Below are positions 15,632 to 24,125 of a DNA stretch of 64,000 nucleotides, piece by piece. Both the position numbers and the translations under genes were made by a program. The DNA lies in assembly GCA_017615635.1 (NCBI GenBank), contig JAFZZR010000099.1:1-64000 (forward strand), in the 5' to 3' direction. The notes beneath the pieces are model-generated. The model was given only the letters and a program-made list of their open reading frames with translations. It was not told where the DNA came from and did no database searches. Origin of the DNA: Lentisphaeria bacterium. GTDB taxonomy: Bacteria > Verrucomicrobiota > Lentisphaeria > Victivallales > UBA1829. How positions within the stretch are numbered: position 1 is the stretch's first letter; every line of letters begins with the position of its first letter.

Positions 15632-16948
15632 TCAGAGGAATGAACTCCTGCTTCCTGATCCTACTATACACCGCTTTTTCAAAAAAGCAAGCGCCTCTCC
15701 GCACAGGTGCAGAGACCCGCACAGAATTTTATTTTCCCCGGGCCGCAGCAGCGCCTCCTCCAGCGTGGTTTCATCCCAGGGGATCCCCGGCGCACAGCCT
15801 GCAAGCTCGTCGCCCAGGGACCGTCCGCTCCGGCTGGCCCGGTCCGTGTCCTCGAGATGAAGGAAGGTGAAGGATTCGGCGAGGGGAGCCAGTCGGGACA
15901 GAGAGGGCATGGTGTCCTTATCGGAAAACGCGCCGAAGAGGAAATGGAATTTTCGGCCGGGATAGAGTTCTTCCAGCGTATCGGCCAGCGCCGCGATCCC
16001 TTCCGGATTGTGTCCGCCGTCGAGAAGGAGGCCGGGCAGGAACTGGAACCGGGCGTCCCACCGAACCGTCTGAAAAGCCTCCGCCGCCTTCTCCGGAGAA
16101 AAACCGAACACGGGAGCGAAATGGCAGAGAACCGTGTACGCCAATGCGGCATTGCGGCGCTGATGAGGCCCCGCCAGCGGCGTGGAGAGCCGTGTGCCGT
16201 CTTCCAGCCGGAAGGTCTGGAGAAATCCTTTGTCGCCTTCGGGCAGACGGATGGTCCGGTCTCCTTCGCGGATCGGAGCGGAAAGATAAAACGGCGAGTT
16301 CAGCGACTCCGCCCGGGCCCGGATGACATCCAGAGCCTCCTTCGGGGTGGCCGCCGCACAGAAGACCGGCTTTCCGGGCTTGATGATCCCGGCTTTCTCA
16401 AATGCGATCTTCGCCAGTGTGTCCCCCAGAAACTGCTGATGTTCCAGCGAGATCCCCGTAATGACCGCCGCACGGGTGTCCGGAACGTTGGTGGCGTCGA
16501 GGCGTCCGCCCATACCGGTCTCCCACAGAACGACCTGACAGGCCGCCTTCCGGAAAATCATGGCGGCCAGAACGGTGACGAGTTCGAAATACGTGGGGGC
16601 TTTCCCTTCGGCCTTCATGGCTTCCGCTTCGGGGAACAGCTGCTCCGCCGCCTCGTTCAGCTCGTCGGAGGAAACGGGTTCGCCATCGATCCGGAACCGT
16701 TCGCACGGCGAGATCAGATGAGGCGAACTGTAAAATCCCGTGCGGAGACCCGCCGAACGGAACGCGGCCTCCAGATATGCACAGACAGATCCCTTTCCGT
16801 TGCTCCCGGCCACGTGAAGGAAGAAAAGATCCCGTTCCGGACTGCCTGCCCGGCGAAACAGCTCACGGGTCCGCTCCAGTCCCATCCGGATCCCGATCAT
16901 GCCGATGGAGTTCAGCCACTCCTCGGCACCCGGGAAAGTGCCAGCCAT
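15632..16948 (-). CDS. folC: Bifunctional folylpolyglutamate synthase / dihydrofolate synthase
   Basis: 438 residues. It adds glutamate to folates (and to dihydropteroate) in the cytoplasm using ATP. The P-loop is GSNGKGS at 48-54, followed by the conserved SSPHL. Later motifs include WETGMGGRLDATN and the C-terminal domain DGGHNPEG. AAGGAGG precedes the ATG, and only 13 bp separate it from the end of tolB, so the two are probably one operon. Length is typical. Confidence 0.95.
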   Translation of the reverse strand: MAGTFPGAEEWLNSIGMIGIRMGLERTRELFRRAGSPERDLFFLHVAGSNGKGSVCAYLEAAFRSAGLRTGFYSSPHLISPCERFRIDGEPVSSDELNEAAEQLFPEAEAMKAEGKAPTYFELVTVLAAMIFRKAACQVVLWETGMGGRLDATNVPDTRAAVITGISLEHQQFLGDTLAKIAFEKAGIIKPGKPVFCAAATPKEALDVIRARAESLNSPFYLSAPIREGDRTIRLPEGDKGFLQTFRLEDGTRLSTPLAGPHQRRNAALAYTVLCHFAPVFGFSPEKAAEAFQTVRWDARFQFLPGLLLDGGHNPEGIAALADTLEELYPGRKFHFLFGAFSDKDTMPSLSRLAPLAESFTFLHLEDTDRASRSGRSLGDELAGCAPGIPWDETTLEEALLRPGENKILCGSLHLCGEALAFLKKRCIVGSGSRSSFL

Positions 16949-16961
16949 ACGTCCGCCTCCT

Positions 16962-18170
16962 TTATTTCTTCAGGAGAGGCGACCAGTCCGGCTGATTGAG
17001 TTTGCCGGATTTGGAAAACAGCGGTCTCTTTTTCCCGAGCCAGGTATCCACAATATAAATGACTCCGTTATCCGCCACCGCCACATGGCGTCCGTCCGGC
17101 GCCCAGACGGGCCCCTCCCCCGCAATGGAGGCGGGCTTTCCTTCGGGCCCCACCGTTTCCATGACCGGCTTCCCCGTTGTCATGTCCGCCACCGCCACGA
17201 CGTAATCCCGGCCCACCTTGGCGGAATAGGTCAGCTTGCCCAGGGGGGACCAGCAGGGTGTGACCCGTTCGCTGCCGGCCAGACCGCGCAGCGGTTCGGG
17301 ACGGCCACCGCGGAAGGGATCCACCGTGTAGAGAAGCGGACGGCCCGAGGAGTCGGAGACGAAGCAGAGCGTCTTGCCGTCCGGGGACCAGCAGGGGCTG
17401 GCTTCCACGGCCTTGTCACGGGTGATGCGCCGGAGATCCGAGCCCTCCAGTGAGCGGATGTAGAGATCCACCTGATTGTCCCGGTTGAGCACCAGGGCGA
17501 TGGTCTTCCCGTCCGGCGAAATGGCGCCTCCGGCATTGAGTCCGCTGTACTTGGAAAGACGGCGCGAAAGTTTTGTCACGGTATCGTACTGCACCAGACA
17601 AGTGCCGGCCCCCGTGAACAGAGAGTAGACGATGCTTTTCCCGTCGGGCGACCACACCGGATCCATGCACAGTTTCCGGTTGCTGGTGATCTTCCGGGGA
17701 TTCCGTCCGTCAAAACCGCAGACAACCAGTTCCCGGTTGCCTCCGCCCGTATCGACGGTAAAGACGATCTCGCTCCGGCAGATCCCGGGCACGCCGAAAA
17801 GTTCTTTCAGCACGGCGTCCACGCCCCCGTGCGCGGTGTCCGCCGGATCATCTCCCCGGGCACTGACGGTGGCGACTTCCGCCCCCGCCGAGTTTTCGAT
17901 CCGGAGCGTGACCGTACGGCCGTTTCCCTGACCGCGGATCGTGTAATCGCTTTTGACGCCGGGCTTATCCTTCAGCACGTCGAACCAGCCGCAGTACAGG
18001 AAGGAGGTCCGCAGCGCCTCGCTCAGCGCGGGATCGCCTTCCGTCCCCTGAAAGATCAGGGTCGGATTGGAGTTTCTGGCCGATTTTTCCACGACAATGG
18101 ATTCCGCCGCGAAAAGGTGCGGAACGACTGCGGCAAGAATGACAAAGAGAAGAGATTTCTTCAAAAACAT
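16962..18170 (-). CDS. tolB: TolB-like periplasmic beta-propeller protein
   Basis: 402 residues from the ATG at 18170. An upstream in-frame extension would overlap the promoter. A Sec signal (FLKKSLLFVILAAVVPHLFA) is followed by the N-terminal TolB domain and then WD40-like PD40 repeats: DPVWSPDGKSIVYSL, GGAISPDGKTIALVL, SPCWSPDGKTLCFVS, GPVWAPDGRHVAVAD. TolB works with Pal in outer-membrane maintenance. No tolA/Q/R or pal gene lies next to it here. It has its own promoter and is followed by folC. Confidence 0.88.
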   Translation of the reverse strand: MFLKKSLLFVILAAVVPHLFAAESIVVEKSARNSNPTLIFQGTEGDPALSEALRTSFLYCGWFDVLKDKPGVKSDYTIRGQGNGRTVTLRIENSAGAEVATVSARGDDPADTAHGGVDAVLKELFGVPGICRSEIVFTVDTGGGNRELVVCGFDGRNPRKITSNRKLCMDPVWSPDGKSIVYSLFTGAGTCLVQYDTVTKLSRRLSKYSGLNAGGAISPDGKTIALVLNRDNQVDLYIRSLEGSDLRRITRDKAVEASPCWSPDGKTLCFVSDSSGRPLLYTVDPFRGGRPEPLRGLAGSERVTPCWSPLGKLTYSAKVGRDYVVAVADMTTGKPVMETVGPEGKPASIAGEGPVWAPDGRHVAVADNGVIYIVDTWLGKKRPLFSKSGKLNQPDWSPLLKK

Positions 18171-18204
18171 GATCCTTTTTCCTTTCTGAATCTGTTTACC
18201 CGGA

Positions 18205-18233
18205 AGTATAGCGCATCTTTCCCTCTTTCGCAA
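18205..18233 (-). promoter_or_regulatory. Promoter of tolB-folC
   Basis: Minus strand -35 TTGCGA (18233-18228), 17-bp spacer, -10 TATACT (18210-18205). Confidence 0.5.
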
Positions 18234-18257
18234 GTGCCGAAATGATTATTTTCGCCC

Positions 18258-19748
18258 TTATTTTTCGTTTCTTTCCGGATATCGTTCCATTAAATGCCGA
18301 CGAAACAGCTCCCGGACACGGAACGGCGTATCCTCACCATGCTCGGCGGAGAGCTTCCGGAGAACCGGAAAACGTCCGCCCGCGCCGCTTGCATCGAAAG
18401 CGCTGAAGGCGATCCTGGCCGTTTTTCCCTCGGGCCAGGGGATCCCGTTGATCCGGAGCCTGCCCCGGACCTTCCCCTGCGGACCGGTCTCGTATTCCAG
18501 ACCGGATACGTGCAGGGCCGGGCCTTTCGCGGAAACGGACAGCTGTTCCTCGAGAATGGACCGGGTCTCTTTCTCCGTCAGAGTCAAAATCCGGACAAGA
18601 TTCTCATACGGCATCAGAAGAAAGATATCCCGTTCGGTGATTCTGCCGGGCCCGATGGAGACCTTCCCGGACACCGAGCAGAATGCCGCATCCGCACCGG
18701 TCCCCGTCCGTACGGCTTCCGCTGTCAGACCGGCCGCGGAACATGGCTTCCCGCCCTGCTTCGGCTTCAGTACAAAAGGGATGCAGGCAGCCGGTTTGTT
18801 CATGTATTTCCGGTTCTCGGTTTCCACGGGACGGAAAAAGTTCAAAAGCTCCGGATCCGGTTTTTCGTCCGCTGCACGGAAGAGGCGGGTCTGAAACACC
18901 AGATCGTCTTCCTGTTTTCGGACGGTGACCTCCGCAAGTCCGTCCGCCAGAGCGGGCGCCTGCGCATATACCGTATCCGGCCAGAACTTATCGAAAAGGA
19001 CCTCTTCGTGGGTATGTCCGCCCAGAATGATCCGGATCCCCGGAAATTTCCCTGGCAAAGCGGCGATCGTCGGTTCCGTCCGCTTCCCTCCCCTTAAACG
19101 TCCGGCGGTGAACCGGCCTTCATGAACGGCCAGAATGATAAGATCCGGTTTCGCACGCTCGATTTCCGGCATGACCTCAGCCACAGCCTCCTCCACGCTC
19201 TTCGTGCGGACTCCTTCCATTTGCGCGGGCGCCAGCCAGTGGGAAAGATACGGCGGGATGCATCCGATAACGGCGATCCGGAATCCTGCACGGTGAAAAA
19301 GCGCCCATTTCCGGCAGGGCGGCGGGTCCTTCTCGAAAATCAGGTTGGCGGCCAGAACGGTTCCCCGGAAACTCCGGATCCGGTCGGCAAGCACGGCCGT
19401 TCCGAAGTCGAAATCGTGATTGCCGGGCACCCACACATCGCATTTCAGGAGATTCAGCGCTTCGAGCATGCTCTCACCGCGGTCCTGTGCCGCGGAAAAC
19501 GTCCCCTGAAGAAGATCGCCGCAGTCGATGTACAGAACGTTCTCCCCGCCGTGCTCCTCCCGTTCCCGGCGGATGACCGAGGCCAGACGGATCACGCCGG
19601 ATTTTCTCGTGAAGAAGCCGGACTCGCCATGCAGATCCGTCGACTGGAGTATGCGCAGGATCTCCTTTTCAGCCGCGGAGGCAAGGCCCGGGATCAGAAG
19701 GAAGAGAAAGAGGAGAACGCGCAGAACCGCTTTTCCGGGAATCCGCAT
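18258..19748 (-). CDS. Secreted 5'-nucleotidase / UshA-type metallophosphoesterase
   Basis: 496 residues counted from ATG 19748. An in-frame ATG at 19805 would place the tsf terminator inside the coding region. A Sec signal (VLRVLLFLFLLIPGLASA) precedes the mature start. Metal-binding motifs are STDLHG (Asp38, His40), DCGDLLQG, GNHDFDFG and GGHTHEE, as in UshA-type enzymes. The C-terminal 5'-nucleotidase domain follows (~310-496; LLMPYENLVRILTLT). It would hydrolyse nucleotides or related phosphoesters in the periplasm. No clear ribosome binding site is seen at either start. Confidence 0.85.
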   Translation of the reverse strand: MRIPGKAVLRVLLFLFLLIPGLASAAEKEILRILQSTDLHGESGFFTRKSGVIRLASVIRREREEHGGENVLYIDCGDLLQGTFSAAQDRGESMLEALNLLKCDVWVPGNHDFDFGTAVLADRIRSFRGTVLAANLIFEKDPPPCRKWALFHRAGFRIAVIGCIPPYLSHWLAPAQMEGVRTKSVEEAVAEVMPEIERAKPDLIILAVHEGRFTAGRLRGGKRTEPTIAALPGKFPGIRIILGGHTHEEVLFDKFWPDTVYAQAPALADGLAEVTVRKQEDDLVFQTRLFRAADEKPDPELLNFFRPVETENRKYMNKPAACIPFVLKPKQGGKPCSAAGLTAEAVRTGTGADAAFCSVSGKVSIGPGRITERDIFLLMPYENLVRILTLTEKETRSILEEQLSVSAKGPALHVSGLEYETGPQGKVRGRLRINGIPWPEGKTARIAFSAFDASGAGGRFPVLRKLSAEHGEDTPFRVRELFRRHLMERYPERNEK

Positions 19749-19751
19749 ACG

Positions 19752-19787
19752 AAAAAAGCGGACCCGCCCGAAGGAGAGATCCGCTTT
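19752..19787 (-). terminator. Rho-independent terminator of rpsB-tsf
   Basis: On the minus strand AAAGCGGA (19787-19780) pairs with TCCGCTTT (19762-19755), with additional CTCC/GGGCGG pairs inside, followed by a T run. It ends 4 nt before the preferred ATG of the phosphoesterase gene. Confidence 0.75.
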
Positions 19788-19818
19788 GCTTTCGGAATGA
19801 TGCATCCGAAGGGAGGCG

Positions 19819-20637
19819 TCAGTTTTCCTCGCCGGCCACCCAGCGGGTGAAGCGAATGACGTTGACCTTGGGATAGAGCTTGGAAAGAGAACTCTTGTCG
19901 TTCTTGATCCAGGGCTGATCCACCAGGCAGACTTCGGCGAACCACTTGTGGATCTTGCCGTTGAGGATCTTTTCGATCATGGCGGCGGGCTTGCCCTGCT
20001 CGGCCAGCTGGGCCGCATTGATCTCTTTCTCCTTGGCGACGGCGGCTTCGGGAACTTCGGAGCTGCGGACGTACATGGGCTTGAAAGCCGCAATGTGCAT
20101 GCAGATGTCATGCTTCAGGGCATCGTCGAACTCGCCGCCGATTTCCACCAGCAGACCGATCTTGCCGTTCCCGTAGAGATAGGGAGCGATCACCGCGCCG
20201 TCCTGCGCTTCGAAGCGGACAGCCCGGCGGATCATCATCTTTTCGCCGAACTTGGCAAACAGGGCGCCGAGTTCTTCGGCTTCCTGCGTACGGGCGATCT
20301 CGGTGACGTCGCCGTTACCGCTGGTGGCATCGAACGTCCGCTTCGCCGCGCCGTTGGCGAATTCCAGGAACTGCTCGTTCTTGGCAACGAAGTCGGTCTC
20401 ACAGAGGACTTCCAGCATCACGGCGGCCTTGCCTTCGCCGGAGACGCAGATCACGCCTTCCTTGGTGGCGCGGTCCTGACGGTTTTCCGCCTTGGCGATA
20501 CAGGCCTTGCGGAGGGCTTCCACCGCCGCCTGCATGTCGCCGTCGTTTTCGACCAGAGCCTTCTTGCACTCATTCATTCCCGCGCTGGTTTTGTCGCGGA
20601 GTTCCTTCACCATCTGGGCTGTAATTGTCACGGCCAT
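19819..20637 (-). CDS. tsf: Translation elongation factor Ts
   Basis: 272 residues, beginning MAVTITAQMVKELRDKT. The UBA-like N-terminus (ELRDKTSAGMNECKKAL) and the conserved core CETDFVAKN are present. It recycles EF-Tu by exchanging GDP for GTP. It lies 40 bp downstream of rpsB in the usual rpsB-tsf operon order and ends at a strong terminator. Length is typical. Confidence 0.97.
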   Translation of the reverse strand: MAVTITAQMVKELRDKTSAGMNECKKALVENDGDMQAAVEALRKACIAKAENRQDRATKEGVICVSGEGKAAVMLEVLCETDFVAKNEQFLEFANGAAKRTFDATSGNGDVTEIARTQEAEELGALFAKFGEKMMIRRAVRFEAQDGAVIAPYLYGNGKIGLLVEIGGEFDDALKHDICMHIAAFKPMYVRSSEVPEAAVAKEKEINAAQLAEQGKPAAMIEKILNGKIHKWFAEVCLVDQPWIKNDKSSLSKLYPKVNVIRFTRWVAGEEN

Positions 20638-20677
20638 GGTATGTTTTCCTTCTTTTCGTATGTCCTGTTGTTGATGC

Positions 20678-21661
20678 TCACTCGGCAGTGGGGGCCACAT
20701 CCGACTTCTTGATCTCGGAGAGGCTCTTCACTTCCTTCTTCGCCGCGGGTTTGCGACGGGGAGCGGCCTTCTTCACGGGCTCCTTTTCCGCAGGCTCCGG
20801 ATTGCCGGCCGTCTTTTCGACAGCTTCGCCGTCGGCGTTCTTGGCGATGCGTTTCGCGGGAGCGCGGCGGCTGGCAGCGCTTCTGGGGGCCTTCTTGGGC
20901 GCGGCCTCTTCGGCGCCTTCGGCTTTCGCCTTGGCCTTTTCATCGTCCTCTTTGGCTTTCTCTTCGGCGGCTTTCGCCTTGTAGAGCTCGGAAGCGTCCT
21001 TGATGGCTTCCACCAGCGTATCGACAATGATCTTGATGGACTTCACGGCATCGTCGTTGGCGGCGATCGGATAGTCGATCAGCTCGGGGTTCGCGTTGGT
21101 ATCCACAATGGCCACCACGGGGATATTCAGCTTGCGCGCTTCGCTTACGGCGATGCTGTCATGGCAGACGTCGATGACCACGACCACATCGGGCAGCTTC
21201 TTCATGTCGGCAATGCCGTCCAGGTCGCGATGCAGTTTCACCGCCGCGCGCTGCATGATGGCGATCTCGTTCTTCTTGAGACCGGCCGCATTGTCGCCGC
21301 CGATGGTCTCATCGATGTCGCGCATCTTGCGGATGGATTTCTTGATGGTCTCGATATTGGTCAGGGTGCCGCCCATCCACCGCTCGGACATGTAGAACAT
21401 GCCGGTGGCTTCCGCGGTTTCCTTGACGATCTGCTGCGCCTGACGCTTGGTCCCCACAAAGAGGATCCGCGCGCCGTCCATCACTTCACGCTGAAGAAAA
21501 TTGCAGGCCTCGCCGATCTGACGGATCGTCTTCGTGAGGTCGATAATGGAGATTCCGTTCTTCGCCCCGTAGACAAAGTCCTTCATCTTCGGGTTCCAGC
21601 GTCTCGTCTGATGTCCAAAATGGCATCCGGCTTCCAACAGGTCTTTGACTGTGATCGGCAT
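20678..21661 (-). CDS. rpsB: 30S ribosomal protein S2 with long basic C-terminal tail
   Basis: 327 residues. Residues 1-~230 are canonical S2 (LLEAGCHFGHQTRRWNPKM, GTKRQAQQIV, ERWMGGTLTN, IVDTNANPELIDYPI). From ~232 on there is an extra ~95-residue tail rich in Lys, Ala, Glu and Pro (KAKAEGAEEAAPKKAPRS), predicted disordered. Such extensions occur in some bacterial phyla but are absent from the E. coli-type protein. First gene of the rpsB-tsf operon. Confidence 0.96.
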   Translation of the reverse strand: MPITVKDLLEAGCHFGHQTRRWNPKMKDFVYGAKNGISIIDLTKTIRQIGEACNFLQREVMDGARILFVGTKRQAQQIVKETAEATGMFYMSERWMGGTLTNIETIKKSIRKMRDIDETIGGDNAAGLKKNEIAIMQRAAVKLHRDLDGIADMKKLPDVVVVIDVCHDSIAVSEARKLNIPVVAIVDTNANPELIDYPIAANDDAVKSIKIIVDTLVEAIKDASELYKAKAAEEKAKEDDEKAKAKAEGAEEAAPKKAPRSAASRRAPAKRIAKNADGEAVEKTAGNPEPAEKEPVKKAAPRRKPAAKKEVKSLSEIKKSDVAPTAE

Positions 21662-21801
21662 TTTTCTGCCCTTTCCTTCGTTTCGGCCCTTTCAACCGCG
21701 GGTTCCTGAAGCCCGTGCGGCAAGTCGGCCTTTTTGTTTAAGTGTTCTCTTCCGGTCCGCCGGTTGGTTGATTTGCGGCCCGGACGAGTGTGAAATCCCA
21801 T

Positions 21802-21829
21802 AAAATAGCACGCTTTCCGAAAAAATCAA
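21802..21829 (-). promoter_or_regulatory. Promoter of rpsB-tsf
   Basis: Minus strand -35 TTGATT (21829-21824), 16-bp spacer, -10 TATTTT (21807-21802). It leaves an untranslated leader of about 135 nt before rpsB, long enough for leader-based control of ribosomal protein synthesis; I could not identify a known leader motif. Confidence 0.5.
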
Positions 21830-21995
21830 GAATTTTTTGAAAAAAGATCCGGGGTTTACTCGTCTCCGCTAATAATTCTGGGGAAGACGTGATCCTCCCA
21901 CCTTCCTTCAGAATCGTCCCATAATCTTTTTCTCAGATCCGGCGAAGCAGAAAATGAAAAAGGAGATAGTGGAGAATAAACGAGGAATCTCAATT

Positions 21996-22106
21996 ATGAC
22001 AAAGAATCGACTCATAGAGTTTTTCAAAACGTTCCATATCTCCCTGAAACGTTTTGCAGAAAAGTACAAAATCATACATGATCAGACTCGATATCCGCAG
22101 GAATAA
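21996..22106 (+). CDS. Possible 36-residue small protein
   Basis: ATG 21996 with GAGGAA about 8 nt upstream opens a 36-codon frame (starting MTKNRLIEFFKTFHISLKRF). It is basic and amphipathic and overlaps the 3' end of the FkbM gene on the other strand. The inverted repeat CAAAACGTT (22025-22033) / AACGTTTTG (22048-22056) lies within it. It may be chance or a gene remnant. The rest of 21841-22071 shows nothing I can identify. Confidence 0.2.
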   Translation: MTKNRLIEFFKTFHISLKRFAEKYKIIHDQTRYPQE

Positions 22107-22899
22107 AAAGGAAATTCGTATCCGATATTTTCCGATAAACATACCGGTGTTTCTTGAAGAACTGGATCAATCGTTTCAAAGATTTACTGTCAAGTGCTTC
22201 ACACCACACAATGGGATTATCTCTTGAAATCGTTTTTTCCGCACCGAGAAGAACATCTGTTTCCGCTCCCTCTACATCTATTTTTATGAAATCGACTTTT
22301 CCGATATTCAAAGAATCGAATGTCTCAACGGGAGTATTTCCATTATCATCCGGAATAAATGAGGTCCCACCCCAGTTCTCCGGATCAAAATTATTGATGG
22401 ACAACATTCCTTTTTTGCATCCCAGTGCAAAATTAGAAAGTGTCACTCCCTCACAGTGGTTGAGTTCAGTATTTTTCTGAAGAATCCTGAATATTTCCTT
22501 CTGCGGTTCGAAAGAATAAATCTGTTTTGCTTTGCAGATTTTCGAGAAAAAAACGGTATGATTGCCGATATTCGCTCCAATATCAACATAGACCATTCCC
22601 TCTTTCAAGTACGACCTAACCTTCTGCAGCAGATCAATTTCATAAAAGCTGTTTGTCGTTATGATGATACTCTGAATTGCATCATAACAAGCATAGGGGA
22701 GAAAAAAACGGCACAATTGGTCTTCGTACAAAAAATCAGTTGTCTTGTCTTTACAGTCCGACCGAGCAAAAAGCATTGCGGCAAGGATCATTTTATTTTG
22801 TCCTTTCAACTCAATCAGATATTGTGCAATCCGCTCTCTTTGACGATATGCAGGGTTCAGCATCAGTAATTTGTTCATAAAATGGAACATCTTGTTCAT
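22072..22899 (-). CDS. FkbM family methyltransferase
   Basis: 275 residues. The SAM-binding motif VYVDIGANIGNHTVFF is at ~103-118, followed by SFEPQKEIFRILQKN and FIKIDVEGAETDVLLGAE, the typical FkbM signature. These enzymes O-methylate sugars on polysaccharides or glycolipids. Last gene of the A+T-richer glycan cluster. It overlaps the preceding gene by ATGA (22896-22899). Confidence 0.9.
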   Translation of the reverse strand: MNKMFHFMNKLLMLNPAYRQRERIAQYLIELKGQNKMILAAMLFARSDCKDKTTDFLYEDQLCRFFLPYACYDAIQSIIITTNSFYEIDLLQKVRSYLKEGMVYVDIGANIGNHTVFFSKICKAKQIYSFEPQKEIFRILQKNTELNHCEGVTLSNFALGCKKGMLSINNFDPENWGGTSFIPDDNGNTPVETFDSLNIGKVDFIKIDVEGAETDVLLGAEKTISRDNPIVWCEALDSKSLKRLIQFFKKHRYVYRKISDTNFLFIPADIESDHV

Positions 22900-24125
22900 C
22901 CTTTCATCGGTTTTGTGTTTTCCTTGATTCTTTTGGATGCGGGCATAACTTCTTTGAAGTTGCTTAATGATTGCAAGTCTATATCGTTTGCCAGCAGGGA
23001 AAGTCCCTCAATGATTCTGTCATACTCCTGCTCATCTTGCTGAATTGTCTTCAACAGCCCATCCAGCATATTCTCCCGGTATATGACCGCATTTTGGCAG
23101 GTGAACCCATATTCTTCAGCAAATCTCTCCTCTACAATCAACGGGACATTCATTCCGATGGATAACTGCCGGATCCCGCTGGTGACTCCGCTGAGATAAT
23201 GGCGCTGCTCCTCCGAAGAAGGGTCCAGCATGGCCAGAATATAATCCATCTCCGAAGTTAAACGATAAAAATCGCGAAACGGAAGATCAAACAGGAATTC
23301 CATGCTTTCCCTCAAATCTTCCGGAATCTCCGGCGGATAAAGCCGTCCCACGATATAAAAACGGCATGTCCTTGGGTTTGCCGACAGAAACTCTCTCGCC
23401 GCCTGATAGAACTTTTTCCATACATCCGGCGGCTTCCAGCCTGCGATCAAAATGCGCCTGGTGCCTTCCCGCCGTTCCCGTTTCAAGGGATGAGAACCGA
23501 AGAAGACAGGACAAAGCATGGGGATTTCCGGATGCTCACGAAGGGAAAACACGTGCACTCTGTCATTCATGATATTTCTGATTTTCTTCATATTTTCTTC
23601 ACCGGTATAGTGCAGCATGATCAATGTGCCACAGTTACCCGAGGGCATAAAGCCGAGCCAGTCCCAGTAAAACTGATTAACGAATCCCTCTCGGGAAAAA
23701 AGTTCCGTCGTTAAAAACACATATTCGTATTTTTTCATTTCTTTTCTTTTCAGCCTCCGTTTCATCAAAAATGACGAACAGGGATATATCTCCGGTTTTT
23801 TTGGGCATTGGCAAAAAGGATCCGCCTTGTCGTTTTTGTGCCGGATGAAGAGATCGACATGCCAGCCCGCTTTTTCCAGACAGGAGAAGATGCCTGGGAG
23901 GATTTCGCCATGTTGCGCATTAGGTTCAACCATCAGAATACTGCCTTGGTGGATTTCACAGGGAAGCCATTTCCTTGCTGCAATATCCTCAAACAGCTCC
24001 ATCACAAGTGTCATCCTCGCCTTAAGGATTTGCTTTAAGCGGGAAATATGGACACGCACACTTCCTTGTTTCAACAGACTCATTTCCTCCGGATAATCTC
24101 CATAGTGACAACTGCTCTTCCTCAC
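22896..24125 (-). CDS. Glycosyltransferase-like protein (GT-B C-terminal half)
   Basis: 409 residues. The C-terminal half (ILIAGWKPPDVWKKFYQAA, RFYIVGRLYPPEIPEDL, SGIRQLSIGMNVPLIVEE) resembles the nucleotide-sugar-binding half of a GT-B glycosyltransferase. The N-terminal half is not recognisable. No signal or membrane helix is seen. It overlaps both neighbours by 4 bp (ATGA), so it is made with them. The donor and acceptor are unknown. Confidence 0.6.
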   Translation of the reverse strand: MRKSSCHYGDYPEEMSLLKQGSVRVHISRLKQILKARMTLVMELFEDIAARKWLPCEIHQGSILMVEPNAQHGEILPGIFSCLEKAGWHVDLFIRHKNDKADPFCQCPKKPEIYPCSSFLMKRRLKRKEMKKYEYVFLTTELFSREGFVNQFYWDWLGFMPSGNCGTLIMLHYTGEENMKKIRNIMNDRVHVFSLREHPEIPMLCPVFFGSHPLKRERREGTRRILIAGWKPPDVWKKFYQAAREFLSANPRTCRFYIVGRLYPPEIPEDLRESMEFLFDLPFRDFYRLTSEMDYILAMLDPSSEEQRHYLSGVTSGIRQLSIGMNVPLIVEERFAEEYGFTCQNAVIYRENMLDGLLKTIQQDEQEYDRIIEGLSLLANDIDLQSLSNFKEVMPASKRIKENTKPMKG

